A DNA stretch of 64,000 nt from Bradyrhizobium sp. AZCC 1721 (GCF_036924715.1 NZ_JAZHSB010000001.1:4145001-4209000); one strand, 5' to 3'. Counted from the stretch's first letter, positions 42,565-51,923 are shown. Made by a program: numbers and translations. Notes: a model not told the origin generated them from the sequence alone.

Positions 42565-43755
42565 ATGACCATGGCTGCCTCGATTGAAGGCCGGACGGCG
42601 GATGCAGATGGGTGGTCGAAGGCGAGCCGTATCGCCGGCATCGACATCGTCCAGGACCTCGCCGCGGCCGAAGCCGTCTGGCGCAACCTGGAAGGTGGGC
42701 AAACCTTCTTCACGCCGTATCAGCGATTCGACTTCCTCAGCTCCTGGCAGCGGCAGGTCGGCGCGCGCGAAGGCCTCGTTCCCTTCATCGTGATTGCCCA
42801 CGACGCGGAACGCCGTCCGCTGGCGCTGCTTCCGCTCGCACTCAGGCACGCTTATGGCGCGCGCTGCGCCAGTTTCATGGGCGGCAAGCATTCCACTTTC
42901 AACATGGCGCTGTTCGATCGCGATTTCGCCGCAAGCACAACGCGAGCCGATCTCGAAGGCCTGATATCGGCGATATCGCAGCGGTCCGAAGCCGACGTCC
43001 TCGCGCTGCACCAGCAACCGGTTCGGTGGCGCGATCTGCCCAATCCACTTGCCCTGCTGCCGCATCAGCCGTCCGCCAATGATTGCCCGCTATTGGTGAT
43101 GGAGCCTGGCGCCGCGCCCGCGGCGCTTGTTAGCACCTCGTTCCGGCGTCGCCTCAAGGGCAAGGAACGCAAGCTCCAGTCCTTGCCCGGCTATCGCAGT
43201 CATATTGCGTCGTCAGAGGCCGACATCACCCGGCTGCTTGACTGGTTCTTCCGCGTCAAGCCGCTGCGGATGGCCGAGCAGAAGCTGCCGAATGTGTTCG
43301 CCGATCCCGGGATCGAGGAATTCGTCCGCAGCGCCTGCACCGCGCCGCTCGCCGGCGGCAGGCACGCCATCGACATCCACGCGCTGGAATGCGACGAGGA
43401 AGTGATCGCGATCTTTGCCGGCGTCGCCGACGGGCATCGGTTCTCGATGATGTTCAACACCTACACGATGTCGGCGAATTCAAAGTACAGCCCCGGCCTG
43501 ATCCTGATGCGCGACATCATCGACCACTATGCCGCACAGGGTTACCGCGCGCTCGACCTCGGAATCGGATCGGACGACTACAAGCGGCTGTTCTGCAAGA
43601 GCGACGAGCCGATCTTCGACAGCTTCATCCCGCTCAGCCAGCGCGGCAAGCTTGCCGCCAGCGTCATGTCGGGCCTCAACCGCACCAAGCGGCTGGTGAA
43701 GCACAATCCGGCGCTGCTGGAGATGGCGCAAAAGTTGCGCAGCGCGTTTGGCTAG
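42565..43755 (+). CDS. CelD/FemAB-like GNAT acyltransferase
   Basis: 396 residues. The two-lobed GNAT pattern of the BcsL/CelD family is seen: an N-terminal lobe with FFTPYQRFDFLSSWQRQVGAREGLVPFIVIA, the SFRRRLKGKERKLQSL motif, and the C-terminal Acetyltransf_6 lobe with DIHALECDEEVIAIFAGVADGHRFSMMFNTY and the SPGLILMRDIIDHYAAQGYRALDLGIGSDDYKRLF segment. Such enzymes acylate extracellular polysaccharides or their lipid-linked precursors. It sits between the deacetylase-like and ExoP-like genes, supporting a role in polymer decoration. Confidence 0.82.
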   Translation: MTMAASIEGRTADADGWSKASRIAGIDIVQDLAAAEAVWRNLEGGQTFFTPYQRFDFLSSWQRQVGAREGLVPFIVIAHDAERRPLALLPLALRHAYGARCASFMGGKHSTFNMALFDRDFAASTTRADLEGLISAISQRSEADVLALHQQPVRWRDLPNPLALLPHQPSANDCPLLVMEPGAAPAALVSTSFRRRLKGKERKLQSLPGYRSHIASSEADITRLLDWFFRVKPLRMAEQKLPNVFADPGIEEFVRSACTAPLAGGRHAIDIHALECDEEVIAIFAGVADGHRFSMMFNTYTMSANSKYSPGLILMRDIIDHYAAQGYRALDLGIGSDDYKRLFCKSDEPIFDSFIPLSQRGKLAASVMSGLNRTKRLVKHNPALLEMAQKLRSAFG

Positions 43756-43777
43756 TCTAGGCAAACGCTCTCACCCG

Positions 43778-43859
43778 TCATTGCGAGCGCAGCGAAGCAA
43801 TCCATTTCGCCGCTTGCGGAGGCATGGATTGCTTCGTCGCTGCGCTCCTCGCAATGACG
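43778..43859. repeat. Dispersed palindrome (GTCATTGCGAG family), copy 2
   Basis: GTCATTGCGAGCGCAGCGAA at one end and CGCTCCTCGCAATGAC at the other pair as a hairpin, with inner AGCAATCCAT and ATGGATTGCT arms. It lies between the convergent acyltransferase and ExoP-like genes. Confidence 0.85.
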
Positions 43860-43875
43860 TGGCTACATCACCCCC

Positions 43876-46170
43876 TCACGCCGCGACCACACGTGGACCC
43901 GGCTCGACGGCATCGGAAGGCTGACACGGTCCGCTCAGCATCGTCACCTCAAAGAAGCCGACCGCCTTGAGCTGATCGCACATCAGCGCGCGCGCGTCCT
44001 GCGCCATCGACGCTTCGGGCACCACGACCGCGCGCGCCTGCGACGTCAGGAGTTCGGCCGGCAGATCGGACGCGGTGCCGGCATCCAGCAGCACATGATC
44101 GTAGACCCGCAGCAACGCGTCGATCGCAAGCGTCAGCCGCGGTGACTGAAGCTGCGCACGGTCGAAGCTGGGGCGTCCCGCGCTCACGAGATGAACGCGC
44201 GACAGCCGGTCCTTGGTGATGATCTGCGCAAACGAGGCCTCGCCCTGCATCAGTTCGGCAAGCCCCGGCGCCACCGGATCGACCGACGCCGCCGTCATCG
44301 TCGGCGAGGACGCCACGAGATCGACGACCACGATCTTTGCCTGCTGCGCCATCAGCCGCGCCAGCGTCAGTGCGGTCTGTGTGATGCTCTCGCTCGATGC
44401 CGTGCCGAGCACGGTGACCTTGCGCGCCGCGGGGCCTGCGCCAACCAGATCATCAGCCAGTTGCTCGATCTCGCTGTCCCCTGCCGCAGCATCCATGTGA
44501 GGGGCGTCGGCATGCGGCTCATTCAACGTTGGCTCTGAAACGTGATCCGCTTCAGCGAGGTTCGCCACAGGAAGCTCGGGCGCGATCGCCGCCGCACGTA
44601 CCGGTTCCGGCGCAGAAGCCAAGACGACTTCGGGCACGACTTCGGGTACGATTTCGGGTGCCATTTCACGCACAACGTCCGGCGGAGCAGCACCGGGCGT
44701 CCGCGGCGCGGTCATGCGTAGCAATTCACCGGTCGCGATCGCGCCCGAAGTGAGCAGCAGGGTCGCCAGTGTCGCGATCAAGATGATCGGCAGCTTCTTC
44801 GGATAGGCCGGGGTGTTGGAAACGGTGGCACGGGAGATGATGCGACCGTCGGCCGGCGCCGCCTCGATATTCTCGCGGGTGTTGGCCTCGCGGTACTTGG
44901 CGAGATAGGATTCCAAGAGGTCCCGCTGGGCCTTGGCCTCGCGCTCGAGCGCGCGGAGCTGCACGTCCTGGCCGTTGGTCGAAGAAGCCTGTTTTTTCAA
45001 CTGATCGAGGCTCGCCGTCAGGCCTTCAACCCGGCCGCCGGCGATGCGGGCGTCGTTCTCCAGCGAGCGAGACACCTTGCCCGCCTCCTCGCGCAACTGC
45101 CGATCGAGATCGGCAAGCTGGGCCTTCAATTCCTTGATGCGGGGATGACCGCCGAGCAGCGTCGAGGATTGCTCGGCGAGCTGCGCACGCAGCGTCACGC
45201 GCTGCTCGGACAGCCGGCGCACCAGTTCGGAATTGAGCACCTCGGAAGCCTCGATCGGCTTGCCGCTCTGAAGCATCTCCTTGATCAGCCGCGCCTTGGA
45301 TTCGGCGTCCGACTTCAGCGCGCGGGCGTTGTTCAACTGCGTGTTGATCTCGCCCATCTGCTGGTTGGACAGCGTGGTGTTGTTGGTGCCCACGAACAGG
45401 CTCGACTTGGAGCGAAAATCCTCGACCCGCGATTCGGCCTCGGCCACGCGCTTGCGCAAGTGTTCTATTTCGCCCGAGAGCCACTGGCTGGCGGACTTCG
45501 CTTGCTGCTGCCGCGCGTCCTGCTGCAGCACCAGGTAACCTTCCGCGATCGAGTTGGCGACACGCGCGGCGAGTTCGGGATCGCGCGACTGGAATTCAAT
45601 GACAATGACCCGCGACTTGTCGACCGCATAGGCCGTGAAGCGCTCATAATAGGCTTCCAGCACGCGCTCTTCCGGCGTCAACGAAAACGGATCGCGCCCG
45701 ATGCCGACCAGCGCCAGCAGCGACTTCAGCGGCGACAACCCCTGCAGCACCGGATCGAATTCCGGACGCTCGGCAAGCTTGTTCTTTTTGATGATCTCGC
45801 GGGCCAGATCGCGCGATTGCACCAACTGCACCTGGCTGGTGACGGCCTCGGCGTCGAGCGCACTGCGCTCCTCGTTGCGCTCGCCGTTCGGCCGCAGGAA
45901 AACGTTCTCGCGCCCGTCGACCAGGATGCGTGCTTCCGACTTGTAGCGCGGCGTGATCATGTTGACCGCGGCCAGCGACAGCACCAGCGCGAGCAATGTC
46001 GGAACGATGATCCAGCTCCGCCTGCGCATCAACGCCTGACCAAGCGCATGCAGATCGAGATCGCCGGAATCAGATGCGGCGACGGGCTTCGGCGCCGAAG
46101 CCACAGGCCCTGCCATTGCCTGCTGCACCACCGGCTTGTCCTTGCCTGCGCGCCAGAACGCCAAACGCAT
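43876..46170 (-). CDS. ExoP/Wzz-type polysaccharide chain-length protein with degenerate kinase domain
   Basis: 764 residues from the ATG at 46170 (GGGAG 6 nt upstream). The Wzz domain begins DLHALGQALMRRRSWIIVPTLLALVLSLAAV (first TM), followed by a large coiled-coil region (about 160-460), the GNVR tail YREANTRENIEAAPADGRIIS and a second TM (PIILIATLATLLLTSGAIATGEL). The C-terminal domain should be a BY-kinase, but the Walker A site reads VLGTASSESITQTAL, without the GxxGKS/T lysine, and there is no tyrosine-rich tail. It probably sets chain length and bridges the periplasm, without normal ATP hydrolysis. Confidence 0.85.
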   Translation of the reverse strand: MRLAFWRAGKDKPVVQQAMAGPVASAPKPVAASDSGDLDLHALGQALMRRRSWIIVPTLLALVLSLAAVNMITPRYKSEARILVDGRENVFLRPNGERNEERSALDAEAVTSQVQLVQSRDLAREIIKKNKLAERPEFDPVLQGLSPLKSLLALVGIGRDPFSLTPEERVLEAYYERFTAYAVDKSRVIVIEFQSRDPELAARVANSIAEGYLVLQQDARQQQAKSASQWLSGEIEHLRKRVAEAESRVEDFRSKSSLFVGTNNTTLSNQQMGEINTQLNNARALKSDAESKARLIKEMLQSGKPIEASEVLNSELVRRLSEQRVTLRAQLAEQSSTLLGGHPRIKELKAQLADLDRQLREEAGKVSRSLENDARIAGGRVEGLTASLDQLKKQASSTNGQDVQLRALEREAKAQRDLLESYLAKYREANTRENIEAAPADGRIISRATVSNTPAYPKKLPIILIATLATLLLTSGAIATGELLRMTAPRTPGAAPPDVVREMAPEIVPEVVPEVVLASAPEPVRAAAIAPELPVANLAEADHVSEPTLNEPHADAPHMDAAAGDSEIEQLADDLVGAGPAARKVTVLGTASSESITQTALTLARLMAQQAKIVVVDLVASSPTMTAASVDPVAPGLAELMQGEASFAQIITKDRLSRVHLVSAGRPSFDRAQLQSPRLTLAIDALLRVYDHVLLDAGTASDLPAELLTSQARAVVVPEASMAQDARALMCDQLKAVGFFEVTMLSGPCQPSDAVEPGPRVVAA

Positions 46171-46348
46171 CGCACACTCCCGTGGACGCAACTATCGGTC
46201 CACTCGACAGGGTCGATTACACTTCATTATGGTTGCCGCTGGGTTAATTTGCCTTGTCTGCGCGCCCGAGCAGCACCTCGCGCGCGCAGTCATTTTTTGT
46301 TAACCATCAAAGCCCTTAATCGCGGCATACTTTTCCAGGATACCTGTA

Positions 46349-46468
46349 ATGCGAGGCATGCTCGCCCCTATTCCATATCTGATGGCTGCGCTGACGCTTG
46401 CGGGCTGCCTGACCCCGACCGCGCAGGTTCCGGTCGCATCTGAAGGCGGTCTCGATGCCTGTCGTTGA
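46349..46468 (+). CDS. 39-residue putative lipoprotein
   Basis: The frame MRGMLAPIPYLMAALTLAGC is a complete type II signal peptide with lipobox LAGC (Cys 20), followed by only 19 residues (LTPTAQVPVASEGGLDACR) and a TGA. The stop lies 14 bp inside the next gene, whose ATG is at 46455, suggesting translational coupling. It may be a small envelope lipoprotein, or the remnant of a longer export lipoprotein. The lipobox and the overlap are the only evidence that it is real. Confidence 0.55.
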   Translation: MRGMLAPIPYLMAALTLAGCLTPTAQVPVASEGGLDACR

Positions 46469-47588
46469 CGGTCGGCCGCTTCGTATCCTGCACGCGACGC
46501 GCGCGCCGGTCGGCGGCATCTTCCGCCATATCCTCGATCTCGCCAACGGCCAGGTCGACCGCGGCCATCACGTCGGCATCATCGCCGATAGCCTCACCGG
46601 CGGCGAACGCGCCGAGCAGGCGCTGGCGGAAATCGCCCCGCGCCTCAAGCTCGGCGTTCACCGCACCGCCATTCGCCGCGAGCCGCTGCCGTCCGACTTT
46701 CTGGTGTGGGCCCGGTTCCAGCGCATGATGCGCCAATTGAAGCCAGACGTGCTGCACGGTCACGGCGCCAAGGCCGGCACCTTCATGCGCCTAAAGACCG
46801 CTTCCCGCGACAGGATCAGGGTCTACACTCCGCACGGCGGCTCGCTGCACTATCCGCTGTCGACGCTGAAGGGCAACATCTATGCCCGTGTCGAACGCGC
46901 CCTGATGAACGATACCGACCTGTTCCTGTTTGAAAGCGCGTTTGCTCGCAACACCTACCAGCGCACCATCGGCACGCCGAAGGGACTGGTGCGATGCGTG
47001 TTCAATGGCGTCACCGCCAGTGAATTCGATCCCGTCGTCAAGGCGGAGGACGCCACCGACCTGATCTATGTCGGCGAGTTCCGGCACATCAAGGGCGCCG
47101 ACCTTCTGATCGATGCGGTAGCGCGGCTGCGCGTCAACGGCCGTCCGGTGACGCTCACGCTCGCAGGCGACGGAGAGGAAAGCGAAGGCCTCAAAGCCCA
47201 GGTCGCGCGGCTAGGCCTCGGCGAGGCCGTGCGCTTTATCGGCCACGTCAAGGCGCGTTACGGCTTCTCCAAGGGCTCGCTGCTGGTGGTTCCCTCCCGC
47301 GGAGACTCGATGCCCTACGTCGTGATCGAGGCGGCGGCCGCCGGCATTCCGATGGTCGCCGCCAATGTCGGCGGCATCCCCGAAATTTTCGGCTCCCATG
47401 GCGATGCCTTGTTCGCGCCGAGCAACGCCACCGCCATGGCCGATGCCATCGAAGCCGCGCTGAAGGATCCGGCCGCGACGATGGAGCGGGCCAAATCGCT
47501 GCGCGAACGAATCTTCGAGCATTTTTCGCAGAAGGCGATGGTCGAGGGCGTTGTTGCCGGCTACCGCGAGGCGTTTGCCAATCGTTAA
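46455..47588 (+). CDS. GT4-family glycosyltransferase
   Basis: 377 residues. A GT-B fold is indicated by the N-terminal RILHATRAPVGGIFRHILDLANGQVDRGHHVGIIAD, PDVLHGHGAKAGTFMRL, and the donor-binding C-terminal DLIYVGEFRHIKGADLLIDAVARL, GDGEESEGLKAQVARLGLGEAVRFIGHV, and the EX7E region VVPSRGDSMPYVVIEAAAAGIPMVAANVGGIPEIFG. It should transfer a sugar to a lipid-linked acceptor on the cytosolic side. It shares 14 bp with the small lipoprotein gene and precedes the initiating transferase. Confidence 0.92.
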   Translation: MPVVDGRPLRILHATRAPVGGIFRHILDLANGQVDRGHHVGIIADSLTGGERAEQALAEIAPRLKLGVHRTAIRREPLPSDFLVWARFQRMMRQLKPDVLHGHGAKAGTFMRLKTASRDRIRVYTPHGGSLHYPLSTLKGNIYARVERALMNDTDLFLFESAFARNTYQRTIGTPKGLVRCVFNGVTASEFDPVVKAEDATDLIYVGEFRHIKGADLLIDAVARLRVNGRPVTLTLAGDGEESEGLKAQVARLGLGEAVRFIGHVKARYGFSKGSLLVVPSRGDSMPYVVIEAAAAGIPMVAANVGGIPEIFGSHGDALFAPSNATAMADAIEAALKDPAATMERAKSLRERIFEHFSQKAMVEGVVAGYREAFANR

Positions 47589-47703
47589 CCGAAAATTACC
47601 AACGTAACTGTTTCTTCCGATTTGTCCCGTAAGTCCGTGGTGTGGGGAATTCCGCACCGGCGGGCACGTTGCTGTGTGCCCGCTCAAGAACGGACGTGGA
47701 CCA

Positions 47704-49242
47704 GTGGAACCGATTAACGCACGCTCGATGCTCGATGCCGCGGCGAACGCCAGCGCCGATCATCCGCAGATCGAACGGCGCCGCAGGCTGTCTCCGGCGG
47801 CGCTCGCCGTCACCAATCAGAAAGTTGGCCGCGCCTATTCGCCAATCGTGATCGCAGGCGTGGTTCGCGTGATCGATTTCGCGATGTTGAGCGCGATCGG
47901 CACCGCGCTCTATTTTGGTTACGTCGTGCCTCTCGGAGGCCTTTCCTGGGAATTTCTCGCGGCGATTTTCGGCATGGCGGCAACGGCCGTGATCTGCTTC
48001 CAGGCGGCCGATATCTACCAGGTGCAGTTATTCCGTGGCCTTCTTCGCCAGATGACGCGGATGATTTCATCCTGGGCATTCGTGTTCCTGCTGTTCATCG
48101 GCGCATCCTTCATCGTGAAGCTCGGCAGCGAGATTTCGCGGCTGTGGCTTGCGGCGTTTTTCGTGAGCGGCCTCGCGGCGCTGGTCACGGAGCGTGTGTT
48201 CCTACGCTCGCTGGTGCGCCGCTGGGCCCGCCAGGGCCGGCTCGATCGCCGCACCATCATCGTGGGCGCGGACCAGAATGGCGAAGAACTCGTCCAAGCG
48301 CTCAAGACGCAGGACGATTCCGACATCCATGTGCTCGGCGTGTTCGACGACCGCAACGACGACCGCGCGATGGACACCTGCGCCGGCAGTCCCAAGCTCG
48401 GCAAGGTCGACGACATCGTCGAGTTTGCGCGCCGCACCCGCATCGACCTCGTGCTGTTCGCACTGCCGATTTCGGCCGAGACGCGCATTCTCGATATGTT
48501 GAAGAAGCTGTGGGTGCTTCCAGTCGATATCCGCCTTTCGGCCCATACCAACAAGCTGCGCTTCCGTCCCCGCTCCTATTCCTATCTCGGCAAGGTGCCT
48601 ACCCTCGACGTGTTCGAGGCGCCGATCACCGACTGGGATCTGGTGATGAAGTGGCTGTTCGACCACGTCGTCGGCTTCGTGATCCTCGTGCTGGGGCTGC
48701 CGGTGATGGGGTTGGTCGCGCTTGCGGTGAAGCTCGATAGCCCGGGGCCGATACTGTTCCGCCAGAAGCGTTTCGGCTTCAACAATGAGCGCATCGATGT
48801 CTTCAAGTTCCGTTCGATGTACCACCATCAGGCCGATCCGACCGCCGCCAAGGTCGTGACCAAGAATGACCCGCGCGTCACCCGCGTCGGGCGCTTCATC
48901 CGCAAGACCAGCCTCGACGAACTGCCGCAGCTCTTTAACGTCGTGTTCAAGAGCAATTTGTCGCTGGTAGGGCCCCGCCCGCACGCCGTGCAAGGCAAGT
49001 TGCAAAGCCGCCTGTTCGACGAAGCCGTCGACGGCTATTTCGCGCGCCACCGCGTCAAGCCCGGCATCACCGGCTGGGCGCAGATCAACGGCTGGCGCGG
49101 CGAAGTCGACACCGACGAGAAGATCCAGAAGCGCGTCGAGTTCGACCTGTATTACATCGAGAACTGGTCGGTGCTGCTCGATCTCTACATCCTGCTCAAG
49201 ACGCCGATCGCACTGATGACCAAGAGCGAGAACGCGTATTGA
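47704..49242 (+). CDS. Undecaprenyl-phosphate sugar phosphotransferase (WcaJ/ExoY-like)
   Basis: 512 residues from the GTG at 47704; a GTG at 47674 and an ATG at 47728 are alternatives. Four N-terminal helices (about 45-150), a Rossmann-like central domain (TIIVGADQNGEELVQALKTQ), a fifth membrane segment (GFVILVLGLPVMGLVALAV) and the catalytic bacterial sugar transferase domain (GPILFRQKRFGFNNERIDVFKFRSM, TSLDELPQLFNVVFKSNLSLVGPRPHA, KPGITGWAQINGWRGEVDT) are all present. The enzyme starts polymer assembly by placing hexose-1-phosphate on undecaprenyl phosphate. Confidence 0.93.
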   Translation: MEPINARSMLDAAANASADHPQIERRRRLSPAALAVTNQKVGRAYSPIVIAGVVRVIDFAMLSAIGTALYFGYVVPLGGLSWEFLAAIFGMAATAVICFQAADIYQVQLFRGLLRQMTRMISSWAFVFLLFIGASFIVKLGSEISRLWLAAFFVSGLAALVTERVFLRSLVRRWARQGRLDRRTIIVGADQNGEELVQALKTQDDSDIHVLGVFDDRNDDRAMDTCAGSPKLGKVDDIVEFARRTRIDLVLFALPISAETRILDMLKKLWVLPVDIRLSAHTNKLRFRPRSYSYLGKVPTLDVFEAPITDWDLVMKWLFDHVVGFVILVLGLPVMGLVALAVKLDSPGPILFRQKRFGFNNERIDVFKFRSMYHHQADPTAAKVVTKNDPRVTRVGRFIRKTSLDELPQLFNVVFKSNLSLVGPRPHAVQGKLQSRLFDEAVDGYFARHRVKPGITGWAQINGWRGEVDTDEKIQKRVEFDLYYIENWSVLLDLYILLKTPIALMTKSENAY

Positions 49243-49254
49243 AGGATCGCCAGC

Positions 49255-49310
49255 CGTCATTGCGAGCCAACGGGCGGCGCTTTGCGCCGACCGTTGGCTC
49301 GCTGTGACGA
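49255..49310. repeat. Hairpin repeat upstream of the O-antigen-ligase-like gene
   Basis: GCGAGCCAACGG and CCGTTGGCTCGC are perfect complementary arms around CGGCGC-TTT-GCGCCG, giving a hairpin of about 20 bp. The outer flanks CGTCATTG and CTGTGACG partly continue the pairing, so it looks like a variant of the GTCATTGCGAG repeats. Confidence 0.75.
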
Positions 49311-49352
49311 AAGCAGCGGTTCGATTGTTCTGTTGAGTTGCGTGAGTATGTA

Positions 49353-50600
49353 ATGTCGTATGCGGCGACAGCCGGGGGATCGCTCCCATCGATAACGGCC
49401 GCGCCCGGCGTGCTCGCGCTGCAGCGCGCGCTGGTTTGGCTGGTGGGTGCATCCATCGCCATCGTCTTCATCGAGCCGAGCCCCTATGAGCTGGCGACGC
49501 TTGCCGCCTCGGTGATCTTCTTCGCAACGGGCGCGCGGATGCGGCTGGTGTTCATGCCGCTGCTGTTGCTCTTGTTCCTGCTCAACCTCGGCTACAGCAT
49601 CAGTGCGGTCGCCGTCATGGATCGGCCCAATGTGCCGAGCTGGATTGCGACCTCCTGGTATATGGCGATCACGGTCCTCTTCTTCGCGATGGTGATTTCC
49701 GAGGATACTGCGGCGCGGCTCGACATGCTCCGGCGCGGCCTCATCGTCGGCGCGATGATTGCGGCGCTCGCCGGCATCGCGGGTTACTTCAATCTCGTCC
49801 CCGGCGGGCGCGACCTGCTGACGCTGTATGACCGCGCCCGCGGCACCTTCAAGGACCCGAACGTGTTTGGCGCGTTCCTGGTCCTGCCGGCGCTGCTCGT
49901 GCTGCAAAGCGTGGTCACGGACAAATTCGGCAAGGCGTTCCGCAGCGCGATCGTGTTTGGCATCATATCGTTGGCCATTCTCCTGGCGTTCTCACGCGCT
50001 GCGTGGGGCATGCTTGTCATCACCTCGGGCTTCGTGCTGGCATTGATGGTGCTGACCAGCCGCTCGCAGTCGCAGCGCTCGCGCATCATCGTGATGGCGC
50101 TCGTTACCGTAGTGCTGGCGGCCGCCCTGGTTGCGGTGCTGCTGTCGTTCGATTCGATTGCGCAGCTATTCAAGGAGCGCGCCAGCCTGGACCAGAGCTA
50201 CGACGAAGGCCGCTTCGGCCGGTTCGGCCGGCACATCCTCGGCGCAGAAATGGCGCTGGGTCTGCCATTCGGCATCGGACCGCTACAGTTCACCCGCTAC
50301 TTCCCGGAAGACACCCACAATTCGTACCTGAACGCGTTCATGTCGGGCGGTTGGCTCTCCGGCGTCTGCTATCCGGCGCTGGTCTTCGTCACGGTTCTGA
50401 CGGGCTTCCGGTATGTCTTCGTCCGCGTGCCCTGGCAGCCGGCCTATCTGGCAATCTTCGCAGCCTTCCTCGGCACGGTCGGCGAGAGCTTCATCATCGA
50501 TACCGACCATTGGCGGCACTTCTGGATGATGCTGGGAACGATGTGGGGCATGTTCGTCGCCGCCGAACGCTGGAAGGCGGGTGCCGATCCGCGCTCATAG
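49353..50600 (+). CDS. O-antigen ligase / Wzy-like polymerase family membrane protein
   Basis: 415 residues with about eleven transmembrane segments. The Wzy_C (O-antigen ligase) pattern appears as RARGTFKDPNVFGAFLVLPALLVL and the periplasmic loop with RHILGAEMALGLPFGIGPLQFTRYFPEDTHNSYLNAFMSGGWLSG, containing the conserved HNSYL(N). These proteins polymerise or ligate lipid-linked polysaccharide units. The start at 49353 is the first ATG of the frame. It closes the exopolysaccharide locus. Confidence 0.85.
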   Translation: MSYAATAGGSLPSITAAPGVLALQRALVWLVGASIAIVFIEPSPYELATLAASVIFFATGARMRLVFMPLLLLLFLLNLGYSISAVAVMDRPNVPSWIATSWYMAITVLFFAMVISEDTAARLDMLRRGLIVGAMIAALAGIAGYFNLVPGGRDLLTLYDRARGTFKDPNVFGAFLVLPALLVLQSVVTDKFGKAFRSAIVFGIISLAILLAFSRAAWGMLVITSGFVLALMVLTSRSQSQRSRIIVMALVTVVLAAALVAVLLSFDSIAQLFKERASLDQSYDEGRFGRFGRHILGAEMALGLPFGIGPLQFTRYFPEDTHNSYLNAFMSGGWLSGVCYPALVFVTVLTGFRYVFVRVPWQPAYLAIFAAFLGTVGESFIIDTDHWRHFWMMLGTMWGMFVAAERWKAGADPRS

Positions 50601-50631
50601 TGCCGACGACCCGTGCGACTACAATCCGAGG

Positions 50632-51807
50632 CTATTGCTCCACCGTGAACGTCAACCCAGCGTGATCAACCAATCGCTTGATCAGCTTGTGCTGCATCGC
50701 TGCACCCGGCGTCCAGATGCCGGCCGGGACATCGGGCGCGTCGCGCAGCAGGCAGATCGCGCATTCGGAGATCATCTTCGAGGTCGAACCGTAGGGATCG
50801 CGGTCGCCTTTCACGGATGCACGGACTTGGCCTCCATCAGGCGCGATCGCGACATAGAGCAAATCGTAAAGGCCATTTTCCCGCTCTTCCTTCGACGGCC
50901 CCTCGCCCGGCTTGCGTGCATTGGGGCCGGTCTTTTCGTTGTTCGCAGCCATCACAAGCTTCGCGTTCGCTTCTCCCTGATCGCCGGGACCGGTCAATAC
51001 CATCTCGTCGTAGACGAACTCGCGGCCGTACGGGAATCCCATAAGCATGTTAGAGCGATGAACGTTGCGCGTGTTGATCAAGGCCATCATGAAAGGCGCG
51101 GCCCAGGATTGAAGATCTTCTTCGTAAACCGGCTTGTTACCGCGCGGCTGTCGCACGCCGCTGAATCCCGGTGTGAGCGCAAAGGGATCGTTCAGGATGG
51201 AGATGAGGCTGAGATCCTTGGCGACAGCATCGAACGTCGCCTTGGCGCTTGCGGCAGTACCGCCAGAGAGCGTGCCGCGCATATCGCGCACCCGACCTTT
51301 GACGCGAGAGGCGGGCACACCCAACACGCGCTTGGCCTCCGTCTGGACGAAGAACGCGCCAAGTTCAAACGGTAGCGAGTCGAAGCCGCATGAGAACATG
51401 ACGCGCGCCCCGCTTGCTTTCGCCTGCGCCTCGTGCGCGTCGATCATTTGACGCATCCAGATCGGCTCGCCGCAATAGTCGAGATAATCGGTGCCAGTTG
51501 CAGCGCAGGTGGCGACTAGATCGCTTCCGTAAAGCTGATATGGACCGACACCCGCAATCACCGATTTCGTCTGCTCCACCATCGCCTTCACCGACGCAGG
51601 ATCGGCCGCATCGGCCACGATCAGCGGCGTATCGGCAGCCGCACCGATCGCGTCACGGACGGCAGCGAGCTTGTCCTTGCTGCGACCGGCCATCGCCCAT
51701 TTCAGGCTCCCGTCACCTTTGTAATGCTCGGCGAGATATTCGGCGACGAGTTGGCCGGTGAAACCGGTGGCGCCGTAGACGACGATGTCGAATTTCGAAG
51801 AGTTCAT
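50632..51807 (-). CDS. Saccharopine dehydrogenase-family oxidoreductase (trans-acting enoyl reductase-like)
   Basis: 391 residues. The N-terminal Rossmann motif FDIVVYGATGFTGQLVAEYLAEHY is followed by GVGPYQLYGSDLVATCAATGTDYLDYCGEPIWMRQM, which matches the saccharopine dehydrogenase-like/enoyl reductase group (Rv2449c-like). The C-terminal half lacks strong signatures. It is unlikely to be a true lysine-pathway enzyme; lipid or polyketide reduction has been shown for some relatives. It is convergent with the ligase-like gene. Confidence 0.85.
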   Translation of the reverse strand: MNSSKFDIVVYGATGFTGQLVAEYLAEHYKGDGSLKWAMAGRSKDKLAAVRDAIGAAADTPLIVADAADPASVKAMVEQTKSVIAGVGPYQLYGSDLVATCAATGTDYLDYCGEPIWMRQMIDAHEAQAKASGARVMFSCGFDSLPFELGAFFVQTEAKRVLGVPASRVKGRVRDMRGTLSGGTAASAKATFDAVAKDLSLISILNDPFALTPGFSGVRQPRGNKPVYEEDLQSWAAPFMMALINTRNVHRSNMLMGFPYGREFVYDEMVLTGPGDQGEANAKLVMAANNEKTGPNARKPGEGPSKEERENGLYDLLYVAIAPDGGQVRASVKGDRDPYGSTSKMISECAICLLRDAPDVPAGIWTPGAAMQHKLIKRLVDHAGLTFTVEQ

Positions 51808-51837
51808 TCTGGATTCCCTGCTGGTCGATAATTATCG

Positions 51838-51923
51838 CCGTCATTGCGAGGAGCGAAGCGACGAAACAAATCCACTCTCGCCTTGCCGCACCATGGATTG
51901 CTTCGCTGCGCTCGCAATGACGG
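51838..51923. repeat. Dispersed palindrome (GTCATTGCGAG family), copy 3
   Basis: CCGTCATTGCGAGGAGCGAA and CGCTGCGCTCGCAATGACGG pair as a long hairpin, with CATGGATTGCTTC inside the right arm. It separates two minus-strand genes. Confidence 0.85.

Noticed and set aside
48202..49452. A 416-codon minus-strand frame antisense to the sugar transferase
   Set aside because: The plus-strand transferase has its catalytic domain here; the antisense frame has no RBS or family.
50632..51807. Lysine-pathway saccharopine dehydrogenase
   Set aside because: The sequence fits the enoyl-reductase-like branch, and there is no lysine pathway context.
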